Part shown: positions 17,256 to 25,620 of the stretch, in pieces | How positions within the stretch are numbered: position 1 is the stretch's first letter | Layout: each line of letters begins with the position of its first letter | NCBI RefSeq assembly: GCF_947581915.1 | Contig: NZ_CANPWG010000073.1 | Span: forward strand, 1-35,451 | Source: Candidatus Palauibacter scopulicola | GTDB lineage: Bacteria; Gemmatimonadota; Gemmatimonadetes; Palauibacterales; Palauibacteraceae | DNA: 35,451 nt | Reading direction: 5' to 3' | Position numbers and translations under genes: made by a program | The notes under the pieces: generated by a model | The model's input: only the letters and a program-made list of their open reading frames with translations | The model's database searches: none | Told to the model about the DNA's origin: nothing

Positions 17256-19295
17256 TTACCTGGGGATTACGCGGGTGATGCGGCCGTTGGGGTCTACGAA
17301 GATCAGGGGGCCTCTCCAGATGTCGTCTCCGTAGGGGATCTTCGGGGCCGCCTCGAGGGCGCGGGCGAGATCCGGGCTGGGCAGCCGGTAGGGCTCGGCC
17401 TGCGTCGCATCGACTTCGTAGCCGAAATCCGCCAGCGACTGGATGGTGATCGCGCTCAGCGGTTCGGCCACGCCGAGGCGCTGGAACGGCCTCATGAGTT
17501 CCAGCGCGAGGACGGTGTCCCTCCAATGGCTGTTCCGCGATCCCTCGCCGCCCCTGTTCTCCACGGGCACCTTGGCGCCCGGGTAGTCCGTCCCGCCGGC
17601 CGCATCGAACGCCGCGATGGCCAGCGGGCCCGTGAAGTGGGTGTCCGGCGACGACGTCTCGGAGGCGGGGTCCCGGAGCAGACCGACCCTTGGCCAGAGC
17701 GTGCCGAAGCCGAGCACATGCGCCATTTCGTGGAGGATCAACTCCTCCAGATCGCCGGCCCCGAGCCGGTTGAGGTCCGCGGCGTCCATCAGGATCCGGC
17801 CGTAGAGGGGCAACGAGGTCGCGGTCCGGACCCAACAGGGCCCGGCGCGTCCCAGGGTCCCGAGCGGACCGTCGATTTCGACCACCGCCACCACGATCAT
17901 CACGCCCTCGATCGTTTCCACGTGGCGCTCGAATCTCGGGTCTCCCCCGCACCCCAGGGTCCGGTCCAGCCGCGTCTCGGGGAGTTCCGTCGGCGCGAGG
18001 ATCTTCATCCAGCGCTCCGCCGCGCGCTGGAACGCGGCCTCGTGGGCTGCGGTCATCGGGGTCGCGAACACGAGTTCGATCTCGAATGGGTGCGCGGGAC
18101 GCACGACGGTCACGTCGAACGATGTGGCGACGGCGGCCTCCTCCGGATCGGTCGCGGTCACCGTGATGGTAGCGGTGCCGTCGGCGACCGCGCGGATCAA
18201 CAGCACCCCTTCGGTGACCACGACCGTCGCGACATCCGGGCTGTCCGAGGTCGCCGTGTAGGTGAGCGGGTCGCCGTCCGGGTCGCGGAAGTACGGGGAC
18301 ACGGCGACGGGTTCCGTCTCGCCCGCGGCGATGGTCCGCGGCGGGAGCGTCCCCACGACCTCCGGCGCGCGGTTGGGCACCGTGACATCGAAGCGCTGCT
18401 CCGCCCCGGCACCGGCCGGATCGGTCGCAATCACCGTGATCGTCGCCAGACCCTTCGCGAGCGCCTCGACGGCCACCGAATCGCTCGACACGGAGACGGC
18501 GGCGACCTCGGGGTTCGATGAGGCCGCCGTGTAGGTGAGGGAGTCGCCGTCCGGGTCGCGGAAGAAGGGGGACACGACGACGGGCTCCGTCTCGCCGACC
18601 TCGAGCGTCAGCGGGGGAAGCGCGTCGACGGCCTCCGGCGCGCGGTTCGGCACCGTGACATCGAAGCGCTGCTCCGCCCCGGCGCCGTCGGTATCGCTCG
18701 CGGTCACCGTGACCGTCGCGACCCCGGCGGCGACCGCGCGGATGGTCAGCGTCGCCCCGGAGACCGTGACCGTCGCGACCGCGGAGTCGGACGAGGTCGC
18801 GGCGAAGCTGAGCGGGTCGCCGTCCGGGTCCCGGAAGTGGGCGGACGCGTCCACCGTCGCCGTCTCGCCCGTAAACAGCGTCTGCGCCGGGATCGTGTCC
18901 GCGACCGCGGGGGACCGGTTCGGGACCGTGACCTCGAAGCTCTGCTGGGCGGCCAGCCCCTGCGGGTCGCGGCCGGTCACCGTGATAGTGACAACGCCCC
19001 TGGCGGCGGCGGTGACCGTCACGGAACTGCCGGACACGGAAACGCCGACGACGCCCGGGTTCGATGTCGCCGCCGTGTAGGACAGGACGTCCCCATCGGG
19101 GTCGCGGAAGTGGGACGACACGTCCACGGTCGCCGTCTCCCCGACGGGCAGCGTCCGCGCCGGGATCGTCCCCACCGCCTCCGGCGCGCGGTTCGGCACG
19201 GGCGCGGGTCCCGTGACGTCCGGCTCCCCGTCGCCGCAGGCGGCCGCCCATGCGACAGCGGCCACCGCGAGTACGCGTGCTCGCCGCGACTTCAT
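17256..19295 (-). CDS. Lipoprotein with four cadherin-like repeats and M8 (leishmanolysin-like) metalloprotease domain
   Basis: The lipobox AAAC (Cys20 from the ATG at 19295) marks a lipoprotein. Four ~91-residue modules follow (about 35-124, 125-215, 216-306, 307-398), each opening with PNRAP/PNRSP and containing FRDPDGDxL. The C-terminal ~280 residues carry HEMAHVLGFGTLW (522-534), the leishmanolysin-type HExxH plus LGF, a later NSHW whose His590 fits the third zinc ligand, and the ELMRP...LSAITIQSLADFGY block typical of this family's end. Expected to be a surface-anchored zinc endopeptidase. GTG at 19325 is an alternative start, but it would overlap the transporter gene, and the ATG gives a normal signal length. 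The gene starts 10 bp after the transporter stop on the same strand, so they are probably co-transcribed. Confidence 0.9.
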   Translation of the reverse strand: MKSRRARVLAVAAVAWAAACGDGEPDVTGPAPVPNRAPEAVGTIPARTLPVGETATVDVSSHFRDPDGDVLSYTAATSNPGVVGVSVSGSSVTVTAAARGVVTITVTGRDPQGLAAQQSFEVTVPNRSPAVADTIPAQTLFTGETATVDASAHFRDPDGDPLSFAATSSDSAVATVTVSGATLTIRAVAAGVATVTVTASDTDGAGAEQRFDVTVPNRAPEAVDALPPLTLEVGETEPVVVSPFFRDPDGDSLTYTAASSNPEVAAVSVSSDSVAVEALAKGLATITVIATDPAGAGAEQRFDVTVPNRAPEVVGTLPPRTIAAGETEPVAVSPYFRDPDGDPLTYTATSDSPDVATVVVTEGVLLIRAVADGTATITVTATDPEEAAVATSFDVTVVRPAHPFEIELVFATPMTAAHEAAFQRAAERWMKILAPTELPETRLDRTLGCGGDPRFERHVETIEGVMIVVAVVEIDGPLGTLGRAGPCWVRTATSLPLYGRILMDAADLNRLGAGDLEELILHEMAHVLGFGTLWPRVGLLRDPASETSSPDTHFTGPLAIAAFDAAGGTDYPGAKVPVENRGGEGSRNSHWRDTVLALELMRPFQRLGVAEPLSAITIQSLADFGYEVDATQAEPYRLPSPDLARALEAAPKIPYGDDIWRGPLIFVDPNGRITRVIPR
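18359..18683 (-). repeat. Near-identical 52-bp direct repeat in adjacent cadherin-like modules
   Basis: 18359-18410 and 18632-18683 differ at one base in 52. The spacing of 273 bp equals 91 codons, exactly one protein module. This points to recent duplication or gene conversion of the modules inside the M8 lipoprotein gene. Confidence 0.9.
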
Positions 19296-19305
19296 CCTCG
19301 CGACT

Positions 19306-20742
19306 TCATTCCGACGCTGCCGCACCGCGGCGGGAGCCGGCGAGGAGGCCGACCGCCACCGTAATCGCCGTGCCGATGAGGACGAACCACGGCCAAGCGA
19401 CCGCGGCCCGGGCCCCGATCCATATCGCGGTGACGGACCCGATCCCGAACAGGATTCCGATCCGGGCCGAGCGGCTCGTGGCCCGGCGCGAGAAGCGGGC
19501 GAGCGCGAACGCCCCCAGCAGTCCGCCGTAGACGAGCGACGCGATCCCGAGCGACACCTCCACGGCGGTGCTCTCCTCGCTCAGCGGGATGAACCCGATC
19601 GCCGCCGCCACGAGCAGGGCCGTCCACGCCACGGCCGCGATCCTCCCCACGCGCAGGATCCGGCGCTCGTCCGCCTCCGGGCGGGACGCCGCCCAGAAGT
19701 CGTACGCCGCCGTCGATGATAGCGCGTTGATGGAACTGGAGAGCGTAGACATGGCGGCCGCGAACACGCCCGCGATGAGCAGGCCGCGGACGCCGGCGGG
19801 GAGCGCTTCAACGATGAACCCCGCGAAGATCTCGTCGGCACGCACGAAGGCGGCTCCGTCGTACCACGCCCAGAGGCCCAAGCCAACGAAGAGGAAGAGG
19901 GTGAACTGGAAGAGGACGGCGAAGCCGCTGCCGACGAGGGCGCGGCGGCTGGCGGCGAGGTCGCGGCAGGCGAGGAGGCGCTGGACGATGAGCTGGTCCG
20001 CGCCGTGAGAGCCCATGGAGAGGAAGGCGCCGCCGAGCAGTCCGGCCCACAGCGTGTAGGGTCGCCCGAAGTCGAGGGAGGGGTCGATGACGGTGAGCTT
20101 CCCGGCCTCCCCGGCGCGGGCGAGGATTTCGGGCCACCCGCCGGGGACGGCGCCGGCGAGGACGACGAGGGCGATGAGCCCGCCGGCCAGGTAGAGCGCC
20201 ATCTGCGAGGCGTCGACCCACACGACCGCGCGGATGCCGCCGATGAAGGTATAGATGAAGGTGACGGCCCCGATCACGAGGACGGAGGCGATGAGCGGCC
20301 ACCCGGTGACGAGCGTGAGCGGGATCGCCGTCGCGAAGAGCCGCACGGAATCCGCGAGGAGGCGCGTGATCATGAAGATGCCGGAGGTCAGCCGGCGGGT
20401 CTCCGTCCCGAACCGGGCCTCCAGCAACTCGTAAGCCGTCCGCAGGCGCCCCTCGCGGTACGCCGGCAGCAGCCAGGAGGCGACCGCGATCCGCCCGAGC
20501 ACGTAGCCGGCCGCGATCTGCACGAAGGCGAGCGACCCGCCGTAGGCGATGCCGGGGATGGAGAGGAAGGTGAGCGTGCTCGTCTCCGTCGCCACGACGG
20601 ACAGGAGGACGACGACCCACGGCAGGTCGCGACGGCCGAGGAAATACTCCTCTCCCCCGCGCGCGCCCCTGCCGAGCCACGCCCCCCAGGCGGTGATCCC
20701 GCCGAGGTAGACGACGAGGATCGCGAGGTCGAGAGAGGTCAG
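19306..20742 (-). CDS. Sodium:solute symporter (SSS family)
   Basis: The product has the SSS pattern: a first helix LAILVVYLGGITAWG, the conserved EEYFLGRRDLPW segment, VVATETSTLTFLSIPG in helix 2, and GYVLGRIAVASWLLPAYREG, followed by a series of hydrophobic segments to a C-terminal helix. About 12-13 membrane spans are expected. The family couples Na+ influx to uptake of sugars, amino acids, sialic acid or similar solutes. Helix 1 lies upstream of the first GTG (20595), so the real start must be further up. The only plausible codon is CTG at 20742, sharing CTGA with the stop of the upstream NagZ-type gene; this gives 478 residues, normal for the family. Its overlap with a peptidoglycan-cleaving enzyme gene suggests uptake of a released amino sugar such as MurNAc or GlcNAc, which is an inference. 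Confidence 0.9.
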   Translation of the reverse strand: MTSLDLAILVVYLGGITAWGAWLGRGARGGEEYFLGRRDLPWVVVLLSVVATETSTLTFLSIPGIAYGGSLAFVQIAAGYVLGRIAVASWLLPAYREGRLRTAYELLEARFGTETRRLTSGIFMITRLLADSVRLFATAIPLTLVTGWPLIASVLVIGAVTFIYTFIGGIRAVVWVDASQMALYLAGGLIALVVLAGAVPGGWPEILARAGEAGKLTVIDPSLDFGRPYTLWAGLLGGAFLSMGSHGADQLIVQRLLACRDLAASRRALVGSGFAVLFQFTLFLFVGLGLWAWYDGAAFVRADEIFAGFIVEALPAGVRGLLIAGVFAAAMSTLSSSINALSSTAAYDFWAASRPEADERRILRVGRIAAVAWTALLVAAAIGFIPLSEESTAVEVSLGIASLVYGGLLGAFALARFSRRATSRSARIGILFGIGSVTAIWIGARAAVAWPWFVLIGTAITVAVGLLAGSRRGAAASE

Positions 20743-23700
20743 CGGTCGGAGCCCGAAGGCGGCGGGCCGCCCGCGCCGCCGGGGTCGCGGGGGCGGACGA
20801 CCTGATCACGGATCGAGGTCGCGACGGCGTCGTGCACGGCGCGCCGCAGCGCGATGTGCTTTCGGTTGTTCCGGGTCGGGTTCACGCGGTTCGTGAGCAG
20901 GACGACGAACAGGTCCAGCTCCGGATCCACCCAGAAGCTCGTGCCGGTGAAGCCGGTGTGTCCGAACGCGTCTTCACCGAAGTAGTCCCCCGCCGACGAG
21001 CGTCCGGAGGGAGTGTCCCAGCCCAGCGCCCGGCTCGAGGCGGGGGCGGCCCGCGCCGTGAACCGCGCCACGACCTCCGGCGAGGGCGAGTCGAGACGGG
21101 CGGAGAACGACCGGGTGTACGGCCCGGGCGGGGGGCGGTCGGCGGCGGCGAGACCCCGCCCTTCGCGCGCGGCGGCGAGGATCCAGGCGGCGAACTTCGA
21201 GAGGTCGCGCGCCGACGAGAAGAGTCCCGCGTGTCCCGCCACGCCCTCCAGCGCGTGGGCGTTCTCGTCGTGTACCTCCCCGTGCACGTGCCGGTGCCGG
21301 TAGACGGTGTCCACCTCGGTCGGCGCCGTCCGGCGGTACAGCGAGGGGGGCGGCTCGAACCAGGTCTCCGTCATCCCCAGCCGCCGGAAGATGGACTCAT
21401 GGAGGTAGTAGTCGAACGGCTGTCCCGAGACTTCCTCGATCAGGAATCCCAGCGTCATGAACCCGATGTCGGAATAGACGGTCGGGTCGCCGTCCTCCCC
21501 CGGCTCGTAATCGGGTTCGAGGGCCGCGATCGCCTCCCGGTACGCCTCTTCTCCCCGGAGGGTGCGCCAGAATGGCAGGAAGGGCGGCAGCCCCCCCTGG
21601 TGCGTCAACAGGTGGCGGACGGTGACGTCGCGCTTCCACCCCTGCGACCACTCCGGCAGGTGCTCGCCGATGCGGGTGTCGAGAGAGAGACGGCCGCGGT
21701 CGATGAGTTGCATGACTCCGGTCGTGGTGGCGACGACCTTCGTGAGCGACGCGAGGTCGTACAGGCTCGAGTCCGTCGCGGCAGCGTCCGGCGGCAGCGT
21801 GGCGGAGGAGGCCCAGTCCAGGTTGCCGTAGCCGCGCAGCCGGACGACGCGGTCCCCCCGTCCCACGGCGAGCACCGCGCCGGGCGCCGCGCCGTCCGCG
21901 ATCGCCGCGTCGATGATCCGGTCCACGCGCGCGAGGGAATCTCCATCCATCCCCACATTGACGGGCCACTCCTCCCACGGGAGCCGCATGCGTCCGTCGG
22001 CGACCGGGGGACCGAGTCTGTCGATGCGCGCCGGATCGACGGCCGCCGGATCGATGGCCGCCGGCCCCGCTTCCGCATCCGCGCTTCCGCCGCTGGTCAG
22101 GCCATCGCCGAGCGCGTGGCGGGGCGGGAGCGAGATCGGCAGGCGGCCGGAGACCGGCGCGCCGAGAAGGGCGAGCGCGGCGGCTTCCTGCGAGGCGTCC
22201 GCTCCGCCCCACGCGATGAGGTACGTCTCCGCGTCCGGCACGGAGTTGAGCAGGTAGGGGCTCCCGAAGGAGACGAGCACGGGGGTTCGGCCGGCGGCGC
22301 CGAGGCGGTCGAAGAAGTCCCGGACCTCCTCGGGGAGGTCGGTGGAATCCGAGGCGGCGCCGGGCCGGACGTAGGCGGAGAAGATGACGGCGTCGGCGGA
22401 GCGGGCGCGCCGGAGGAGCGATTCGTAGACGTCGGGGTGGGCGTCGAAGCCGATCCGGGCGCGGCGGACGCGCACGGCCTGGCCGAGTTCGCGGTTGAAG
22501 ACGCGTCCGGCGGCGAGGTCGTTCGTCCCGGCGAAGGTGACGGAGAGCACGGAGCGCGACTGGCGCGGGTCGAGGGGCACGGCGCCGGCCTCGTTGCGCA
22601 CGAGCGTGATGGAGCGCGCGGCGACTCCGCGGGCGAAGGACTCGTGCCACTGGGTGCCGACGAGCCGGGGGATGGCGTCGGGATCGACCTCCGCGGCTTC
22701 GTGCACGCGGGCCCGCGCCTTCAACTCCAGGACGCGCCGGGCGGAGGCCTCGATGCGCGCGGCCGTGAGCCGGCCGGAGCGGACGGCGCCGACGACGGCC
22801 GCGATGGCCCGCAGCGGCTCGCGCGGCATGAGCAGGACGTCGCTCCCCGCTTCCAGCGAGCGGATCGCGGCTTCGCTGGCCCCGTAGTCGTCGGCGATGG
22901 CGGCCATGTCGAGCGCGTCGGTGAAGAGGACGCCGTCGAAACCGAGGTCGTCGCGCAACATGTCCGTCATGAAGTACGGCGACAGCGTGGCGGGCGGGGC
23001 GCCGGCGCCGAGGATGCCGGGGGCCGCGACGTGGGCCGTCATCACCGCGTCGACGCCCTCGGCGATCGCGCGCCGGAAGGGGACGAGTTCGAGGCTGTCG
23101 AGGCGGGCGCGGTCGCCGGGAATGACCGGGAGGGCGACGTGGGAGTCCGTCCCGGTGTCGCCGTGGCCGGGAAAGTGCTTGGCGGTGGCGAGCAGGCCGG
23201 CTTCGCGCGCGCCCCGGATGAACGCCGCGCCGAGCGCCGCCACGCGCTCGGGGTCTTCCCCGAAGGAGCGCGTGTTGATGATGGGATTGGCGGGGTTGTT
23301 GTTGACGTCGAGCACGGGCGCGAAGGCGATGTGGACGCCGAGGGCGCGCGCCTCGATGCCGGTGATCCGGCCGGCGGAGTAGGCGTAGTCCTCATCGTCC
23401 GCCGCGCCGAGCGCCATCGCGGGGGGGAGGACGGTCGCGCCGGGCATCTCGAGCATGTTCGGCAGCGCGTACACGCCGCTGACGCGGAACCCGGCGCCGG
23501 CCTCGAAGTCCGCGGCGACGAGCAGGGGAACGTCGGCGGAGGCCTGCAGCCGGTTCAGCCGCGCGGCGTACCCGAGGGGGGTGCCGAGCGATATCACGAT
23601 CCCGCCGATCGCGTCGTCGCGCACGAGGGACTCGATGCGCGTGAACTCCTCGTCGTCGCGCGGGGCGTAGCCGCCGCTCATCCACACCATCACGAGTTGC

Positions 23701-24098
23701 GCGACCCGCTCGCGCAGGCTGAGACCGGCCAGCGTCTCCTCCACCCAGGCCCGCGCCTCGGCGGAAAGGACGGACTCGACCGGCGGATGGCCGCCGAGGG
23801 CAGCGGCGGCGCCGGAGCCGGCCGGACCGGAAGCGGCACCCGAACCGGCGGCGACCGTGCCGGCGGCGACCGTGCCGGCAGGGTCCGCACCGGGGGGAGC
23901 CGAACCGGGGGCGGCCGGGCTCGGAGCGGCGGCGCCCGCGCTGGCTGGAACCGCACCGGCGGGGCCCACGGCGGCGGGACCGGAAGCGGCGGGACTGGAG
24001 GAGGAGCGGCAGGCGAACGAGCCGACGGCCAGGACCGCGACCAGCCCGAGGGCGACGACCGTCCGGCCGTGCGCGACCTCCCTCCGCACGCGCGCCAT
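20739..24098 (-). CDS. NagZ-like GH3 beta-N-acetylhexosaminidase fused to beta-lactamase-family serine hydrolase
   Basis: The 1119-residue lipoprotein (lipobox SFAC after a hydrophobic stretch) has two enzymes in one chain. Residues ~60-600 are a GH3 NagZ-type domain with KHFPGHGDTGTDSH (307-320, the His-containing acid/base loop) and FTDALDM with the nucleophile Asp at about 394. An Ala/Gly/Pro-rich linker precedes it. Residues ~640-1110 are a serine hydrolase of the beta-lactamase/AmiE-YbbE group with SLTK (Ser784, Lys787), YSD (Tyr875) and HTG near 1046. In Bacillus subtilis, separate NagZ and AmiE enzymes act with NamZ on wall fragments outside the cytoplasm; the fusion here probably does the same. 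ATG 24098 is chosen for its signal peptide and GGAGG site; the frame is open further upstream without similarity. The stop overlaps the transporter start. Confidence 0.92.
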   Translation of the reverse strand: MARVRREVAHGRTVVALGLVAVLAVGSFACRSSSSPAASGPAAVGPAGAVPASAGAAAPSPAAPGSAPPGADPAGTVAAGTVAAGSGAASGPAGSGAAAALGGHPPVESVLSAEARAWVEETLAGLSLRERVAQLVMVWMSGGYAPRDDEEFTRIESLVRDDAIGGIVISLGTPLGYAARLNRLQASADVPLLVAADFEAGAGFRVSGVYALPNMLEMPGATVLPPAMALGAADDEDYAYSAGRITGIEARALGVHIAFAPVLDVNNNPANPIINTRSFGEDPERVAALGAAFIRGAREAGLLATAKHFPGHGDTGTDSHVALPVIPGDRARLDSLELVPFRRAIAEGVDAVMTAHVAAPGILGAGAPPATLSPYFMTDMLRDDLGFDGVLFTDALDMAAIADDYGASEAAIRSLEAGSDVLLMPREPLRAIAAVVGAVRSGRLTAARIEASARRVLELKARARVHEAAEVDPDAIPRLVGTQWHESFARGVAARSITLVRNEAGAVPLDPRQSRSVLSVTFAGTNDLAAGRVFNRELGQAVRVRRARIGFDAHPDVYESLLRRARSADAVIFSAYVRPGAASDSTDLPEEVRDFFDRLGAAGRTPVLVSFGSPYLLNSVPDAETYLIAWGGADASQEAAALALLGAPVSGRLPISLPPRHALGDGLTSGGSADAEAGPAAIDPAAVDPARIDRLGPPVADGRMRLPWEEWPVNVGMDGDSLARVDRIIDAAIADGAAPGAVLAVGRGDRVVRLRGYGNLDWASSATLPPDAAATDSSLYDLASLTKVVATTTGVMQLIDRGRLSLDTRIGEHLPEWSQGWKRDVTVRHLLTHQGGLPPFLPFWRTLRGEEAYREAIAALEPDYEPGEDGDPTVYSDIGFMTLGFLIEEVSGQPFDYYLHESIFRRLGMTETWFEPPPSLYRRTAPTEVDTVYRHRHVHGEVHDENAHALEGVAGHAGLFSSARDLSKFAAWILAAAREGRGLAAADRPPPGPYTRSFSARLDSPSPEVVARFTARAAPASSRALGWDTPSGRSSAGDYFGEDAFGHTGFTGTSFWVDPELDLFVVLLTNRVNPTRNNRKHIALRRAVHDAVATSIRDQVVRPRDPGGAGGPPPSGSDR

Positions 24099-24216
24099 GG
24101 CCCTCCGTTGCCCGTCCCGCTTTCGGGGGCCGCCCAACGTCTCTAGTCTCCGCACCATGTCGACCTCCGCCCGCCCCGCGTCTCGCGCTCGCTGCCCCGA
24201 ACCTACGCGGCGCGAG
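24099..24216. promoter_or_regulatory. Divergent control region between namZ and the NagZ/AmiE fusion gene
   Basis: The two genes start back to back with 118 bp between the chosen start codons, so both promoters should lie here or slightly inside the genes. No confident -35/-10 pair or operator palindrome was recognised by eye. Confidence 0.4.
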
Positions 24217-25575
24217 ATGAATCCGCTCGCCGGTTTCCTCCCCCTTCTTCCTCTCCTTCTTCCTCTCCTTCTTCCCCTTCTCGCCATCACCGCGTGCGGA
24301 GGGCCGGAATCGGGAGCGGGAGCCAGCGGGGCGGAGGCGGAATCGGCGGTGGCGGGATCGACCGGGGGGGGCGCGGCGACCGTGCGTCCGGGGATCGATG
24401 TGCTGCTCGCGGATTCCTCGCATCTCATCGACGGGCGGCGCGTGGGGCTGATCACGAACCGGAGCGGCGTGGGGCGCGACGGCACGAGTTCCATCGACCT
24501 CCTGCACGGCTACGCGGACGCGGAACTCACGGCGCTCTTCGCGCCCGAGCACGGGATCCGGGGCACGGAGGCGGAGGGATCCGCAATCGACGACGCGATC
24601 GACGAGGGGACGGGGCTGCCGATCTACTCGCTGTACGGCGAGACGCGGGCGCCCACGCCGGAGATGCTGGCTGCGGTCGACGTGCTCGCGTTCGATATCC
24701 AGGACATCGGCGCACGGTACTACACCTACGTGTCGACGATGGCGTACGCGATGGAGGCGGCCGGGCGCGCGGGCGTCCCCATGATCGTCCTCGATCGCCC
24801 GAATCCGATCGGTGGCCTCACTCAGGGTCCCGTGCTGGACCCGGCCTTCGCGACCTTCGTCGGCCTGTACCCGGTGCCGGTGCGCCACGGACTCACGGCG
24901 GGCGAACTCGCGCGCCTGTACCGGGGGGCGTTCGGCGTGGAGGTGGAGTTGCACGTCGTGCCGGCCGCGGGCTGGTCCGCGGAGCGCTGGTTCGACGAGA
25001 CGGACCTCCCCTGGATCGCGCCGTCGCTCAACATGCCGTCGCTGGAGAGCGCCACGCACTACCCCGGCACCTGCCTGTTCGAGGGGACGAACCTCTCGGT
25101 CGGCCGCGGGACGCCGACGGCGTTCCAGGTGCTGGGCGCGCCGTGGCTGGACGGCGAAGCCTGGGTAGCCGAGATCGCGGCCGTCGCGGGCGCGGAGGAG
25201 GCGGCAGGCGCGGAGGCAGCGGCGGGGATCGCGCGCCTGCCGGGGGTCGAGATCCGCGCAGTCGCGTTCACGCCGGAGTCGCCGAGTGACGGCAGGTTCA
25301 GGGGGGAGGAGATCTCGGGGATCCGCCTCACGGTGACGGACCGCTCGGCCTACGACCCGGTGCGGACCGCCGTGGCCGCGCTGCTCGCCGCGCGCCGGCT
25401 CTCCGGCGACGCCTGGGAGTGGAGGGTGCGCCACTTCGACCGTCTCGCGGGCTCGGACGGCCTCCGGCTCGCCATCGACCGCGGCGCCCCGCTCGACGAA
25501 ATCACCTCGCAGTGGGCGGCCGACGTCGCCGCCTTCGAGACGCTCCGCCGCCCCTACCTGCTCTACCCCCGCTGA
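24217..25575 (+). CDS. namZ: Exo-beta-N-acetylmuramidase NamZ (DUF1343, GH171), lipoprotein
   Basis: The 452-residue product carries the DUF1343 signatures in order: GLITNRSG, FAPEHGIRG, YSLYGETRAP, FDIQDIGARYYTYVSTMAYA, LDRPNPIGG, PSLNMPSLES and YPGTCLFEGTNLSVGRGT. The founding member, B. subtilis NamZ (YbbC), removes MurNAc from the non-reducing end of peptidoglycan fragments. A Leu/Pro-rich signal with lipobox ITAC implies lipid anchoring. ATG at 24217 is preferred; ATG 24157 would lengthen the n-region. It is divergent from the NagZ/AmiE-like fusion, with ~118 bp between starts, so both may share control. The combination strongly supports a wall-salvage function. A long Ala/Glu-rich loop (EEAAGAEAAAG) near residue 330 looks like a lineage insert. 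Confidence 0.92.
   Translation: MNPLAGFLPLLPLLLPLLLPLLAITACGGPESGAGASGAEAESAVAGSTGGGAATVRPGIDVLLADSSHLIDGRRVGLITNRSGVGRDGTSSIDLLHGYADAELTALFAPEHGIRGTEAEGSAIDDAIDEGTGLPIYSLYGETRAPTPEMLAAVDVLAFDIQDIGARYYTYVSTMAYAMEAAGRAGVPMIVLDRPNPIGGLTQGPVLDPAFATFVGLYPVPVRHGLTAGELARLYRGAFGVEVELHVVPAAGWSAERWFDETDLPWIAPSLNMPSLESATHYPGTCLFEGTNLSVGRGTPTAFQVLGAPWLDGEAWVAEIAAVAGAEEAAGAEAAAGIARLPGVEIRAVAFTPESPSDGRFRGEEISGIRLTVTDRSAYDPVRTAVAALLAARRLSGDAWEWRVRHFDRLAGSDGLRLAIDRGAPLDEITSQWAADVAAFETLRRPYLLYPR
24243..24278 (+). repeat. Three 12-bp tandem repeats in the namZ signal peptide
   Basis: Units of CCTTCTTCCTCT (third copy with one change) at 24243-24254, 24255-24266 and 24267-24278 encode the repeated Leu-Leu-Pro-Leu hydrophobic core of the signal peptide. 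Copy-number change would keep the frame and alter signal length by four residues per unit. Confidence 0.85.
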
Positions 25576-25591
25576 CGTTCCCGCGGGAACG
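25576..25591. terminator. Short palindrome between convergent namZ and lipid kinase genes
   Basis: A perfect 16-bp palindrome CGTTCCCGCGGGAACG starts right after the namZ stop. The two genes converge here with 45 bp between them. It has no loop and no T-run, so its role as a terminator is only a suggestion. Confidence 0.35.
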
Positions 25592-25620
25592 CGCGTCGGC
25601 GGCAGCCGGCGGCGGGACCC

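Noticed and set aside
20832..24146. An 1104-codon + strand frame opposite the NagZ fusion
   Set aside because: Antisense shadow with no recognisable domain and strongly biased composition.
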